49,664 nucleotides of DNA from assembly GCA_016713535.1 (NCBI GenBank), contig JADJOY010000045.1, positions 1 through 49,664 of the forward strand, written 5' to 3'. The position numbers were made by a program, and so were the translations under genes. The notes beneath the pieces were generated by a model. That model saw nothing but the letters and a program-made list of their open reading frames with translations, searched no databases and was not told the DNA's origin. Source of the DNA: Deltaproteobacteria bacterium (GTDB lineage: Bacteria > JADJOY01). Each line of letters begins with the position of its first letter. Position 1 is the first letter of the stretch. Positions 16,975 to 25,448 of this stretch are shown one piece after another.

Positions 16975-17852
16975 GGGCGCCCGACCTCGTCGAAGGGGTC
17001 GACGGCGGCGTGCGCGGAGCGCGCCTCGGCGACCGGCGCGGAGCTCGCTGCCGGCAGCAGCCGCACGCTCGCGAGCGCGGCGAAGGCCACCGTCAAGACC
17101 AGGCCGTTGGTGAGCAGCGCGGCGGTCGGCACCGCGGGCGGCAGCACGCCCGAGAACACCAGATGTGCGGTGATCGCGACGATGAAGAGGAACACGCCGC
17201 CACACGCGACGATGCCGAGCACCGGCAGGAACGGCAGCCGGAAGGACTCGCGCGGGCCGAGGCCGCGGCGTGCGAGGAGCGCGTCGACGCGCTGGTTGAG
17301 GAGCGCCACCGTCGCGCACGTCACGAACCAGCCGGCGTAGTTGGTGAGCGGCACACCGAAGTGCAGCGCCGGCGAGTGATAGTGGTAGAGGTCGCCGAGG
17401 AACCAGTAGGGGCCGAGCAGGCTGACGGGGTCGATGACGAGGTCGAGCCACACCGTGATCGCGGCGCAGGCGGCGGCCACGCGCGGCGACCCGTCGAGCG
17501 CCGCGTCGGGCACCCGCCGCACGGCGGCGCCGCGGCCCTCGATGCGGCCGAGGAGCGTGCGCGCGGCGGTGAACGCGAAGTAGCTCAGGAACGCGAAGCT
17601 CAGGCTCGCGAAGAGCGGGACCCCCCCGAGCCACAGCTCGTCGGGGAAGTTCGACGGGTGGTAGCTGTACATCCCGAACGGGAACCGGGTGCGGATGCTG
17701 ACGGCCTCCGCGAGCCAGCCCACGAACGTGCCGATCGCGAGCCACGTCAGCGTGCCGAGCCCGCCGCGCTCGGCGAGCGAGATCACCAGAAAGCCGAACA
17801 GGAACGCGCGCCCGCACGGGCGGTGGACCCACATCGCGTCGACGTAGCTCAT
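16971..17852 (-). CDS. cruF: CruF-type carotenoid 1,2-hydratase (DUF422)
   Basis: A membrane protein of 293 residues with about seven helices. The DUF422/CruF signatures are FPFGMYSYHPS, LDLVIDPVSLLGPYWFLGD and YHYHSPALHFGVPLTNYAGW. Characterised CruF proteins add water to the terminal double bond of acyclic carotenoids, giving the tertiary alcohol found in bacterioruberin, deinoxanthin and myxol precursors. It appears to be the first gene of an operon with a P450 and an aldehyde dehydrogenase, each junction a 4-nt overlap. The divergent gap 17853-18124 contains no gene I can support. No phytoene synthase or desaturase is in the window, so those steps must be encoded elsewhere. Confidence 0.85.
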   Translation of the reverse strand: MSYVDAMWVHRPCGRAFLFGFLVISLAERGGLGTLTWLAIGTFVGWLAEAVSIRTRFPFGMYSYHPSNFPDELWLGGVPLFASLSFAFLSYFAFTAARTLLGRIEGRGAAVRRVPDAALDGSPRVAAACAAITVWLDLVIDPVSLLGPYWFLGDLYHYHSPALHFGVPLTNYAGWFVTCATVALLNQRVDALLARRGLGPRESFRLPFLPVLGIVACGGVFLFIVAITAHLVFSGVLPPAVPTAALLTNGLVLTVAFAALASVRLLPAASSAPVAEARSAHAAVDPFDEVGRP

Positions 17853-18124
17853 CGGACGTCCCGGGCGGTGAGGGCGGGGGGGGGCATCGCGCCATGGTAG
17901 TGCGGTCCGATGCCGGGGTGAACTCCCACGTTCGTGACGGCACGACGCGGTCTGTTACCGAAGTGAAACCGGCGCGCCCGCCATGCCGTCCGACGCGCCG
18001 GCGCCGCGCGTGTGCGGCCATCGGTAGGTAACCCGAGCTTGCCCGTCACGAAGACCGTGCGCTCGTCCACCCGGCACGCTTGGTGCATCGTCGCGGGTGG
18101 GCCGAAGCTCGCTCGTGATCCGCC

Positions 18125-18662
18125 ATGCCCCGAGCCACCGTCGCGCGTCGCGGCGCCACCCTGATCGTCGCGTTCGCCGTGCTGGTCGCGGCCGCGATCG
18201 GCCTGGATCGGCTGCTGCACGCTCGGCCTGCGCGGCCGGCTGGCTGCTCAGGCCGGTCAGGACCGGGCTCATCGGGATCTCCTTCGCCTACTCGCTGCGC
18301 AAGCGCGGGCTGGGCGGATCACCGCGCGGGCTGCTGCGGCTCCACGAAGCGCTCGCCTGGTCGGGTTCGCTCGCGATCCTCGTCCACGCGGGCGTTCACA
18401 TGCACGCGCTGCTGCCGTGGCTGGCGGTGGCCGCGATGCTCGCCGCGGTGCTGAGCGGCATGGTGGGCGAGTACCTGCTCGGGGAGGCACGCCCGCGGCG
18501 CGCAGCGCGGCGGGGGGGGCCGAGGAAGCCGACCGTCGCCTGTTCGCCGACGCGCTCGCGGTCCGCGCGCTCGAGACCTGGCGCGTCGTCCATCTACCGG
18601 TCGCGATCAACTTCGCGGTGCTGGCGCTGCTCCACATCCTCACGGTGCTGGTCCTGGGCTGA
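18125..18662 (+). CDS. Membrane b-type cytochrome-like protein, two frameshifts
   Basis: Joining three frames gives about 180 residues with four or five hydrophobic helices. A first helix (GATLIVAFAVLVAAAIGLD) is followed by LLRPVRTGLIGISFAYSLR. Histidine-containing helices come next (LHEALAWSGSLAILVHAGVH and, at the end, VVHLPVAINFAVLALLHILT). Paired histidines on opposed helices suggest two b haems, as in ferric-reductase or b561-like proteins. Frame breaks fall near 18225-18242 and in the G8 run at 18512-18519. The stop is three bases before the GTG of the multihaem cytochrome, so it probably passes electrons between the membrane and that protein. Confidence 0.6.
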
Positions 18663-18665
18663 GCC

Positions 18666-20073
18666 GTGCGCCGGATCGCGCTCCTGTTCGCCGTGTTGTT
18701 CGTCGCGTACGGGTCGCTGGTGGTGGTCTTTCCGGAGACCTCGGTGAGCCCGGGAGACCTCTCGCGTGGTCACGACGCGCTCGCGGACGACTGCTTCACC
18801 TGCCATCGCGCGTTCTTCGGCGCCGATCGCCGGCGCTGCGCGCGGTGCCACGAGGCGGCGCGGATCGGCGTCGTCGATACCCGAGGGCAGCCCTCGCGGC
18901 GCGCCCACGCGGTGCCGTTCCACGACGCACTCCTCGAGCCGGACTGCATGCGATGTCATACCGAGCACCGCGGTTTCTCGGCGCCGCTCGCGCTGGGCTC
19001 GTTCGAGCATGCGTTGCCGACCCGGGCGGCGGCGATGCGCCGGCTGTCACGAGCACTGCCGGGCGATGCGCGCCGTGCCACGCGCGCGAGCTGCCAGGGT
19101 GGCGGGCTGGAGCCGGCGCGCTTCGAGCACGGCGTGCTGTCGGCGGCGTCGCGCGATCGCTGCGCCGAGTGCCACGCGAAGGCGCGCCCGGCGGACGCGC
19201 TGCACCGCGAGGCGGGGGATCGCTGCGCGAGCTGCCACGAGGTGGCGGGCTGGAAGCCGGCGCGGTTCGAGCACGGGGTGCTGTCCGTGGCGTCGCGCGA
19301 GCGCTGCGCCGAGTGCCACGCGAAGGCGCGCCGGCGGACGGCTGCACCGCGAGGCGGGGATCGCTGCGCGAGCTGCCACGGGTGGCGGGCGGAGCGGCGC
19401 GGTTCGAGCACGGGGTGCTGTCCGTGGCGTCGCGCGAGCGCGCCGAGTGCCACGCGAAGGCGCGGCCGGCGGAGCGCTGCACCGCGAGGCGGGGGATCGC
19501 GCCAGGCTGCCACGGGTGGCGGGCTGGAAGCCGGCGCGGTTCGAGCACGGGTGCTGTCCGTGGCGTCGCGCGAGCGCTGCGCCGAGTGCCACGAAGGCGC
19601 GCCGGCGGACGCGCTGCACCGCGAGGCGGGGATCGCTGCGCGAGCTCGGGGGCTGGAAGCCGGCGCGGTTCGAGGACCGGTGCTGTCCGTGGCGTCACGC
19701 GGGTGGGCAAGGCGCCCGGTGCGGGGATCGCTGCGGGGGGGCGGCGGGTGGGGCGGCCGGGGGGCGTGGGCGTCGGCCTGGCGGCCGGCGACCTTCGACC
19801 ACGCGCGCCCGTCTTCGACGCCGCGCACCCCGGCCGATTGCCGGACGTGCCCCCGCGCGGCTACGGGCTACACCTGCACGGATGCCACGGCATTCGCCGG
19901 CGCGGATCGCCGCCGAGCACCTCGAGGAGGGCATCACCCGCTTCGAGGATTGCGTACGTTGCCATCGTTCCGGCGACGACGAGGCGGTCGAGCGTGGTGG
20001 CGGAGGCGACGAGGACCGCGGGGCGGCGGACGGGGCTGGGCGAGGCCGGGGGCGCGGTGGTGACGACGACTGA
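18666..20073 (+). CDS. Membrane-anchored multihaem cytochrome c (cytochrome c3-like), multiple frameshifts
   Basis: The GTG start gives an uncleaved helix or signal (MRRIALLFAVLFVAYGSLVV) followed by CxxCH haem sites CFTCH, CARCH and CMRCH. A repeated module follows, each copy bearing CAECH and CASCH separated by about 20 residues and ending ARFEHGVLSVASRER. The C-terminus (HSPARIAAEHLEEG, CVRCHRSGDDE) has a last haem site and an Asp/Gly-rich tail. From about 19330 the frame changes repeatedly, each time resuming the same motif in another frame, so indels rather than nonsense mutations are responsible. At least ten haem sites would be expected after correction. Its neighbours suggest a periplasmic electron carrier. 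Confidence 0.7.
19085..19700 (+). repeat. 144-nt tandem repeats within the multihaem cytochrome gene
   Basis: The string TGCGCCGAGTGCCAC recurs at 19161, 19305, about 19439 (first bases lost) and 19578. The first interval is exactly 144 nt (48 codons, two haem motifs); later intervals shrink to about 134 and 139 nt through deletions. Repeats are nearly identical in DNA, so copy number and reading frame may not be correctly assembled here. Confidence 0.75.
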
Positions 20074-20263
20074 CAGCCTGCTGGAAGCTCGCAGAGGCAG
20101 TTTTCGCGCCTGGGATGCCCCTCGGTGGTCCGTTCCAGACCCCCACCCCGCAAGAAGCCCGGTTTCTGCGGGACCCCACCCCCAAGCTGATTCGCTTCGC
20201 TCATCGGCGCGCCTCTGGCGCGCGCATTCTTCAGCAGCCTTCCAACCACCGCTCGAGTCGCTG

Positions 20264-21265
20264 ATGCGACCTCAACTCCTGGTCTTCCTGGTCGCGATCG
20301 CGTTCTCGATCCTCGCCTTCTGGCGGCTCGGCCGGCGCCACGAGCGGGAGTCGCGCGAGGTCCTCGACCGCGCCATCCGCAGCGGGCTCGACGAACCGCC
20401 GTCGCTCCACCCGGTGATCGATCCGCGGCGTTGCCTCGGGACCGCGGCCTGTGTGCCGGCTTGCCCCGAAGGCGGTGTGCTCGGCGTCGTCGAGGGTCGG
20501 GCCGTCCTCATCGACCCGTCGCGCTGCATCGGACACGGCGCCTGCCAGGCGGCCTGTCCGACCGACGCCATCGAGCTCGTCTTCGGCGGCGCGGCGTCGA
20601 GATCCCGCCCGTCAGCGCGCGGATCGAGAGCAACGTGGCGGGTGTGTACATCGCCGGTGAGCTCGGTGGCATGGGCCTGGTGAGACCTGCAGGGTGCTCA
20701 GGCGGGACCGGGGCGACGGCGGGGGCGGCGCCGGGGCGGGGCGGCGGCGCGTTATGTGGCGATCGTCGGCGCCGGCCCGGCCGGCCTGGCGTCGTCGCCG
20801 CGCAGGCGCAGGCCTCGCTACGTGACCCCGAGCAGGCAGATCGGGGCACCATCTATCACTACCGCGGCGCAAGATGGTGGTGACGCACCCCCCCCCCGCC
20901 CCCGGGCGGGGGGGGGGGCCCGGGGGGCCCCCGGGGGAAGGGAGGGGGGGGGGCGAGGGGCGCCGGCGTGGCGATCCGGGTCGGCGAACGAGTCACCGAG
21001 GTCGTCCGCCAGCCGGCCAATTTCACGGTGGTGACGGAGGCCGGCAGCTTCGACGCGGCGCACGTGCTGCTCGCCGTCGGCCGGAGGGGCTCGCCGCGGA
21101 AGCTCGGCGTGCCGGGCGAAGCGCGCAAGGTCCTACGCCGTCGCCGAGCCGACGGGGGGCGTCCTGGTGGGGGTGGCGGCAACGGGGCGCCGGCGGCAGC
21201 CGGGGGTGGGGGGGGGGGGGGGGGGGGCGGTGAGGGGGGATCGCACGGGGGCGAGCGCCCCGGGC
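20264..21265 (+). CDS. Ferredoxin-domain FAD/NAD(P)-binding oxidoreductase, heavily frameshifted and incomplete
   Basis: The ATG at 20264 begins an N-terminal membrane helix (LLVFLVAIAFSILAFWRLG). A two-cluster ferredoxin region follows (CLGTAACVPACPEGG and CIGHGACQAACPTDAIEL), then, after a frame change, RGVEIPPVSARIESNVAGVY and IAGELGGMGLV. A flavoprotein Rossmann motif AIVGAGPAGLA appears in a third frame near 20760. After a poly-C/G region comes VGERVTEVVRQPANFTVV, then AAHVLLAVGRRGSPRKLGVP, a second nucleotide-binding part. The pattern fits thioredoxin-reductase-like proteins with an N-terminal ferredoxin. Sequence between the flavin motif and VGERVTE is shorter than expected and the C-terminus is unreadable. 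It would link NAD(P)H to the cytochromes upstream. Confidence 0.6.
20888..21227. other. Cluster of long C and G homopolymers, probable sequencing or assembly artefact
   Basis: Runs include C10 at 20888-20897, G11 at 20908-20918, further G/C blocks to about 20953 and a G20 run at 21208-21227. They interrupt otherwise recognisable protein sequence. I treat the bases here as unreliable. Confidence 0.7.
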
Positions 21266-21652
21266 CTTCGCCATCGTGATGATCGGGGCGCTGCCGGGGG
21301 CGCTGGTCGGCCGCCAGATCAGGCCCGAGGACGGTGGGGGCGGCGACCACGGCTGGCGCGGGCCGTCGGCTCGGCGCGAGCACCGTCGCCGACGTGGCGA
21401 GCGGGAGGGGGCTACGTCCTGCTCGCGACGAGCTACACGCCAGCCCGGCAACTGTGCCGCGCAACCCGCGCCGCTGAGGTGCTCCCACCGTCCGCGTTGC
21501 GGCGACTGCCGTAGCGGTGCGGGCCGTGCGGGGATCGGCGCGGTGGCCGCCGGCGCGTACGGTCGTTCGGATCGCCGGGCACGCGGCGCACCGCCCTCCG
21601 AGTGGAGGGTGGATCGGGCCGGCGTGAGCCCGCCGGCGAGGCCGCGCGCCGC
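21266..21652. other. Gene-free stretch of doubtful sequence quality
   Basis: About 390 bases between the damaged oxidoreductase gene and the bactofilin stop. No frame on either strand gives a recognisable protein. It may hold the lost C-terminus of the oxidoreductase or a corrupted small gene, but I see nothing that can be supported. Confidence 0.5.
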
Positions 21653-22067
21653 CTACGCCTCGCCGCCGACGTGCAGGGTGCAGCGGCCGAGAACCAGCCC
21701 CGCGGCGAGCGCGCCGCCAGCGTCCTCGCCGAGCGGGACGTCGAGGCTCTCGGCCTGGATCACGGTGCCGTCTTCGACGCGCCCCGCGAGCCGCGCCCGC
21801 CGTGCCCGCACCTCGCCGCGCAGCTGGCCGGCCGAGTCGAGGTCGTCGACCTCGATCCGCCCGCGCACCGCGGCGCCCCGCCGCCACCGTGAGGGCCGGC
21901 GCTCTCACGTCGCCCACGAACTGGCCCTCGATCGCCACCGCCACGCTCGCCGAGAGCGTGCCCTGGAGCTCGGTCCCCGCGGCGATCACCGTGACTGTGC
22001 TCGGCTTGGCGTTCACGTTCGCCTCCACCTTCCCGACCTTCGCGTCGGGCCCGCTCTCGCCGCTCAT
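21653..22067 (-). CDS. Bactofilin (polymer-forming cytoskeletal protein), one frameshift
   Basis: A protein of about 137 residues after correction. A short disordered start (MSGESGPDAKVGKVEANVN) leads to the bactofilin core of short beta-helix turns (VIAAGTELQGTLSASVAVAI, EGQFVGDVRAPALTVAAG, then AAVRGRIEVDDLDSAGQLRG and LDVPLGEDAGG). The frame break lies in the CCCC run at 21876-21879; removing one base gives AAGAAVRGRIEV. Bactofilins polymerise without nucleotide and organise the cell envelope. Its ATG shares one base with the stop of the pentapeptide-repeat gene (TGATG), so they are coupled. Confidence 0.82.
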
Positions 22068-23257
22068 CACTCGATCTCCAGCCGCAGCACGCAGCCCGGC
22101 TCGAAGCCGAAGCGCGTCCCGCCGTCGGGCTGACGCACCCGTCCCGCGGCGAAGCCGCCCGCCGCGACGCGCAGCACCCGCGCGGTGGTCTCGGCGCCGT
22201 CGCCGCCGTCGTTGGTGAGCCGGCCGAGGACGATCACGTGGCCTGCGCCCAGGATCTTGCACGCGACCAGCGATCCGCTCCGGCCGACCTCGAGGCGCGT
22301 CCCCTCGCCGAGGTGGAGCTGGCAGCGGTCGAAGGTGCCCTCGACCGTGATCACCGCGCCCGGCGCGAACACCAGCTCGGCGTTGCGCAACACATCGCCG
22401 CGCCCGAAGAAGCGCGCGCCGGGCTCGAGCACCACCGGTGCGGCGGGAGGCGCGGCCGCCGCCAGCGCCTGCGCGGAGGGACCCCCCTCACCGGCGCCCG
22501 CCGCGTCCGTGCCGCTGCCGGCCGCGCGCAGCAGCGCGAGGCGCGGGAAACCACCGAGCTTGGCGCGCTCCGCCTTCTCGGTGCGATCGCCGCTCGCGCT
22601 CAGGTCCACCCACAGGGTCTTCGACGACTCGAGCTGGACCTCGCTGAGCGCCGCGCCGAACACGCGCGCGCCGTCGAGGACCGCGCCGGTGAGCACCGCC
22701 GTGGAGAGGTTGGCGTCGCGCAGGTCGGCGTCGGTGAGGTCCGCCTCCTCGAGATTGGCCGCCTGGAGATTGCCCCGCGCCAGGTCCGAGCCGCGCAGGA
22801 TCGCGCCGCCCAGGTAGGCCGCGTTCCAGTCGGCGCCGCGGCAGCGCGCGCCGCCCAGGTCGCCCTTGCCGACGTTGGCGTCGATCAGCACCGCGCGCTC
22901 GAGGCGCGCGTTCACCAGGCTCGCGCGCTCGAGATTCGCGCCTTCGAGATTGGCGGCGGCGAGGTCGGCTCCGCGCAGCGCCGCCTTCGAGAGGTTGGCG
23001 TCTTCGAGGTCGGCGTGACGCAGCTTGGCGCCCTCGAGGAGGGCTTCGGTGAGGTTCGCCTCGCGCAGGTTGGCGCTCGAGAGGTCGGCGCCGCGCAGGT
23101 CCGCGCCCGCGAGGTTGGCGCCGCGCAGATCGGCGCGCGCGAGGTTGGCCTTGGGAATGGAGATGCCCTGGAGCTCGAGTCCCGCCAGGTTGGCGCGCTC
23201 GAGGGAGCCCGCGACCTCGAGGTCGCGAAGGACGTTCTGTGCGGAGCGGGTGATCAT
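22067..23257 (-). CDS. Pentapeptide-repeat protein with C-terminal bactofilin-like beta-helix
   Basis: A 396-residue protein. Residues about 15-215 are pentapeptide repeats of the A(D/N)LXX type (ANLARADLRGANLAGADLRG and onwards), folding as a right-handed quadrilateral beta-helix. A Pro/Ala-rich linker follows (about 235-280). Residues about 285-390 are a second repeat region without pentapeptide rhythm (FFGRGDVLRNAELVFAPGAV, VEGTFDRCQLHLGEGTRLEV) that resembles a bactofilin or polymer-forming beta-helix. GGAGG precedes the ATG. It lies between an HhH-domain gene and a bactofilin gene, so it may be a scaffold that co-assembles with the bactofilin. No signal peptide is seen, so it is probably cytoplasmic. 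Confidence 0.88.
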   Translation of the reverse strand: MITRSAQNVLRDLEVAGSLERANLAGLELQGISIPKANLARADLRGANLAGADLRGADLSSANLREANLTEALLEGAKLRHADLEDANLSKAALRGADLAAANLEGANLERASLVNARLERAVLIDANVGKGDLGGARCRGADWNAAYLGGAILRGSDLARGNLQAANLEEADLTDADLRDANLSTAVLTGAVLDGARVFGAALSEVQLESSKTLWVDLSASGDRTEKAERAKLGGFPRLALLRAAGSGTDAAGAGEGGPSAQALAAAAPPAAPVVLEPGARFFGRGDVLRNAELVFAPGAVITVEGTFDRCQLHLGEGTRLEVGRSGSLVACKILGAGHVIVLGRLTNDGGDGAETTARVLRVAAGGFAAGRVRQPDGGTRFGFEPGCVLRLEIE

Positions 23258-23296
23258 CTTCGTGGTCCTCCGGTGCCGCCCGTGCGGGGAGCTCCG

Positions 23297-24505
23297 TCAC
23301 GCTCCCCGCACGGGCGGGCGCGGCACCTTGCCGCCGATCGACTCCACGTAGCGCGCCAGTCGATCGAGCCGCTTCTCGTAGGGAAGCGGAGCGAGCGCAT
23401 CGAGGAGGCCGCGCTCGCCGAGCTCGGCGAGCGCCACCTGGATCGCGAGCGAGAGGTCGAGGCGGCGGCGGCGGTGCGCCCAGCGCACGCGGTCCTCGCG
23501 GCGTAGCGCCTCGTACGCCTTGTGAGCTTCGCGCAGCTCGGCGACGAGCGCGCCGAGCTTGGCGCCGGCCTCGGCGCGCGCCGCGCCGTCGTCGAGGGGG
23601 GTGCGCGACATGAGGTAGCCCTGGACGCGCACGCAGATCCGCGTCGCGAGCGATTCCGAGATGCCCGCGGTGACCGCGAGGTCGCGCGGCGTGGCCTCGG
23701 CGAACTGCTCGATCGAGGTGAGGCCGGCGCCGAAGATCTTGTCGAGGGTGACGGTGCCGACGTCCGGGATCTGGCGCAGCAGCGAGAGCAGGATCACGTC
23801 CTCGGCCGGGTTGCCGCCCTCCTCGATCCGGAAGGCCGCGGGTAGCGCGCGCTCGAGGGCGGCGTAGGCGTCGAGGATGCGGGCGCGGTGCGGCTCGTCG
23901 ATGGTGCGCTCGCGGCTCTCGACGGCGCCCTGCAGCGCGGCGGTGAAGCGCGACAGCCGGGACACCAGGTCGCCGACCGGCAGCCGCTCCGCGGCGCGCA
24001 CCACCATCTCCATCGCGGGGCGGTGGAGGTCGAGCCCGGCGGCGGGCGCCGGGGCGCGGCGGAGCTGCTCGATGAAGCGGCGCACCGGCGCGATGTAGGA
24101 GCGGGTGATCTCGCAGAACATCCGCACCGCGTCGGGCTCGGCGGGCTCCGCGACCACGGTGGGGCCGAGGTTCGAGATCAGGTCGGTGGTCGAGTCCTCG
24201 TCGAACGGGCCGCCCTCGGGGTCGTCCGCGGAAGCGACCGCGATGGCGCCGCCGGCGTCGCCGAAGAGGCGGTCCATCCGGCGTTCGACGAGCTGGGCGA
24301 GGCTCGGCGGCGCAGCGGCGTCGCGCTCCGCGGGCGGAGGCGCCCCGGCGCTCGCGCCGTCATCGGCTGCGGGCGCCGGATCCGCCGGAGCGGGGCCGGG
24401 AGCGCGAGCCTGCCCGGGCTCGGGATCGGCGAAGAGACGCGGCACCACCTCGGCGGCGTCGGTCGACCGACCCTTCCGGCCTCTCACTCGCGACCAAAGT
24501 CCCAT
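23297..24505 (-). CDS. Helix-hairpin-helix domain protein of unknown function
   Basis: A 402-residue soluble protein. Residues 1-75 are a low-complexity Ala/Pro-rich start. Residues about 120-235 are helical (PVRRFIEQLRRAPAPAAG). Residues about 255-310 carry tandem helix-hairpin-helix motifs (IPDVGTVTLDKIFGAGLTSI, then EQFAEATPRDLAVTAGISES), a fold usually used for non-specific DNA binding or protein contacts. The C-terminal 90 residues are a helical, possibly coiled-coil segment rich in Arg and Glu. No nuclease or ligase residues are evident. It is the first gene of a three-gene unit with the pentapeptide-repeat and bactofilin genes, 39 bp upstream of the former. Confidence 0.75.
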   Translation of the reverse strand: MGLWSRVRGRKGRSTDAAEVVPRLFADPEPGQARAPGPAPADPAPAADDGASAGAPPPAERDAAAPPSLAQLVERRMDRLFGDAGGAIAVASADDPEGGPFDEDSTTDLISNLGPTVVAEPAEPDAVRMFCEITRSYIAPVRRFIEQLRRAPAPAAGLDLHRPAMEMVVRAAERLPVGDLVSRLSRFTAALQGAVESRERTIDEPHRARILDAYAALERALPAAFRIEEGGNPAEDVILLSLLRQIPDVGTVTLDKIFGAGLTSIEQFAEATPRDLAVTAGISESLATRICVRVQGYLMSRTPLDDGAARAEAGAKLGALVAELREAHKAYEALRREDRVRWAHRRRRLDLSLAIQVALAELGERGLLDALAPLPYEKRLDRLARYVESIGGKVPRPPVRGA

Positions 24506-24599
24506 GACGGAAGAGGATGCCTGGAGTGGTTCGCGCTCGCGGCGAGCGCGCCCCGTGCCTAGCCACTGGCGAGCGCGACGCCGACCGTGCGGATCACCA

Positions 24600-25304
24600 T
24601 CATAGGCAGACGCGCGGGGTCCGAGCCAAGCGGCGCGCCACGATGACGTGGCCGGCGAGCGCGAAGGCCACCGGTCCGGCCGGCAGCCACACGTACGGGA
24701 AGTAGGCGACCCAGGTGTTGAGCCGCTCCGGCGCCGTGCCGAACGCGTGGAGCGCCGGCACGGAGGCCACGGCGATGATGCCGATCGCGGCCAGCAGCGC
24801 GAGCCCGAGCGCGTTCCACGCCACCACCAGCGCGCGCGGCGCGCGTCCGCTCGCGATCAGCGGCGCCAGCGCGAGCGCCGTGATCCCGGTGACGATGTCG
24901 AAGTTCCAGCCGGAGAAGGACATCTGGACCGGCATCACACCCTCGCGGCCGGCCCGGTGCAGGACGAGCTCGAGCGGGAGCCGGAAGCCCTGGATCCCCA
25001 CCAGCCACGCGAGCGGCAGCGCGCGGGCCAGGCGCTCGCCGAGGGCCGAGAAGCCGAGGCCGAGGGCCGCGCCGACCACGAGGAGCATGAAGGGCAGGAC
25101 GGTGGGCGGACGGACGTCGAAGCGCGCCAGCACGCCCGAGAGCGCGATTGCGGCGGTGAGCGTGAGCCAGGCGGCGACTCCGGCCGCCGCCGGCAGCACG
25201 CGGCCACCGGCGCGCGCCCAGCCGGCCACGAACGCCACCGCCAGGGCGAGCGCGATCCCCGGGATCCCGAGGGCGACCACGGGCGAAGCGGCGGGCGGCG
25301 GCAT
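24600..25304 (-). CDS. Multi-pass membrane protein of unknown function
   Basis: A 234-residue protein with about seven transmembrane helices (VVALGIPGIALALAVAFVAG, LTLTAAIALSGVLARF, VLPFMLLVVGAALGLGF and others). Loop motifs include WLVGIQGFRLPLELVLHRA and PVQMSFSGWNFDIVTG, seen in a family of uncharacterised bacterial membrane proteins. No catalytic or transport motif can be named. The ATG at 25304 is the first start that gives a clean first helix. It is divergent from the acyl-CoA synthetase gene. Confidence 0.75.
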   Translation of the reverse strand: MPPPAASPVVALGIPGIALALAVAFVAGWARAGGRVLPAAAGVAAWLTLTAAIALSGVLARFDVRPPTVLPFMLLVVGAALGLGFSALGERLARALPLAWLVGIQGFRLPLELVLHRAGREGVMPVQMSFSGWNFDIVTGITALALAPLIASGRAPRALVVAWNALGLALLAAIGIIAVASVPALHAFGTAPERLNTWVAYFPYVWLPAGPVAFALAGHVIVARRLARTPRVCL

Positions 25305-25448
25305 GGCGCGTGAGCTACGCGATCGGCCGTGGGCGCGGCAATTGGCGTGGCCGCGCGGCGAAAGACCTTGGCCTCGGCCGATGCGCTTGGTAGGAACGTC
25401 GGTCACTCGTTCGCTCCCGCGTTCGCGCCTTCCCACCCTCGCCCCGAG

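Noticed and set aside
14101-18021. A single 1,306-codon minus-strand frame as one multidomain protein
   Set aside because: Only the aldehyde dehydrogenase part and the P450 N-terminus in it are real. The rest is out of frame with cruF and with the P450 core, and overlap junctions show separate genes.
17853-18124. Minus-strand ORF upstream of cruF
   Set aside because: The product is Arg/Pro-rich without motifs and the region is a divergent promoter gap.
19085-19700. CRISPR-like array
   Set aside because: The regular repeats are 144 nt, coding, and carry CxxCH haem motifs; there are no short spacers.
20074-20263. Possible small RNA or REP element with a CCCGCA...TGCGGG stem
   Set aside because: The stem is short and interrupted and there is only one copy in the window, so it cannot be supported as a distinct feature.
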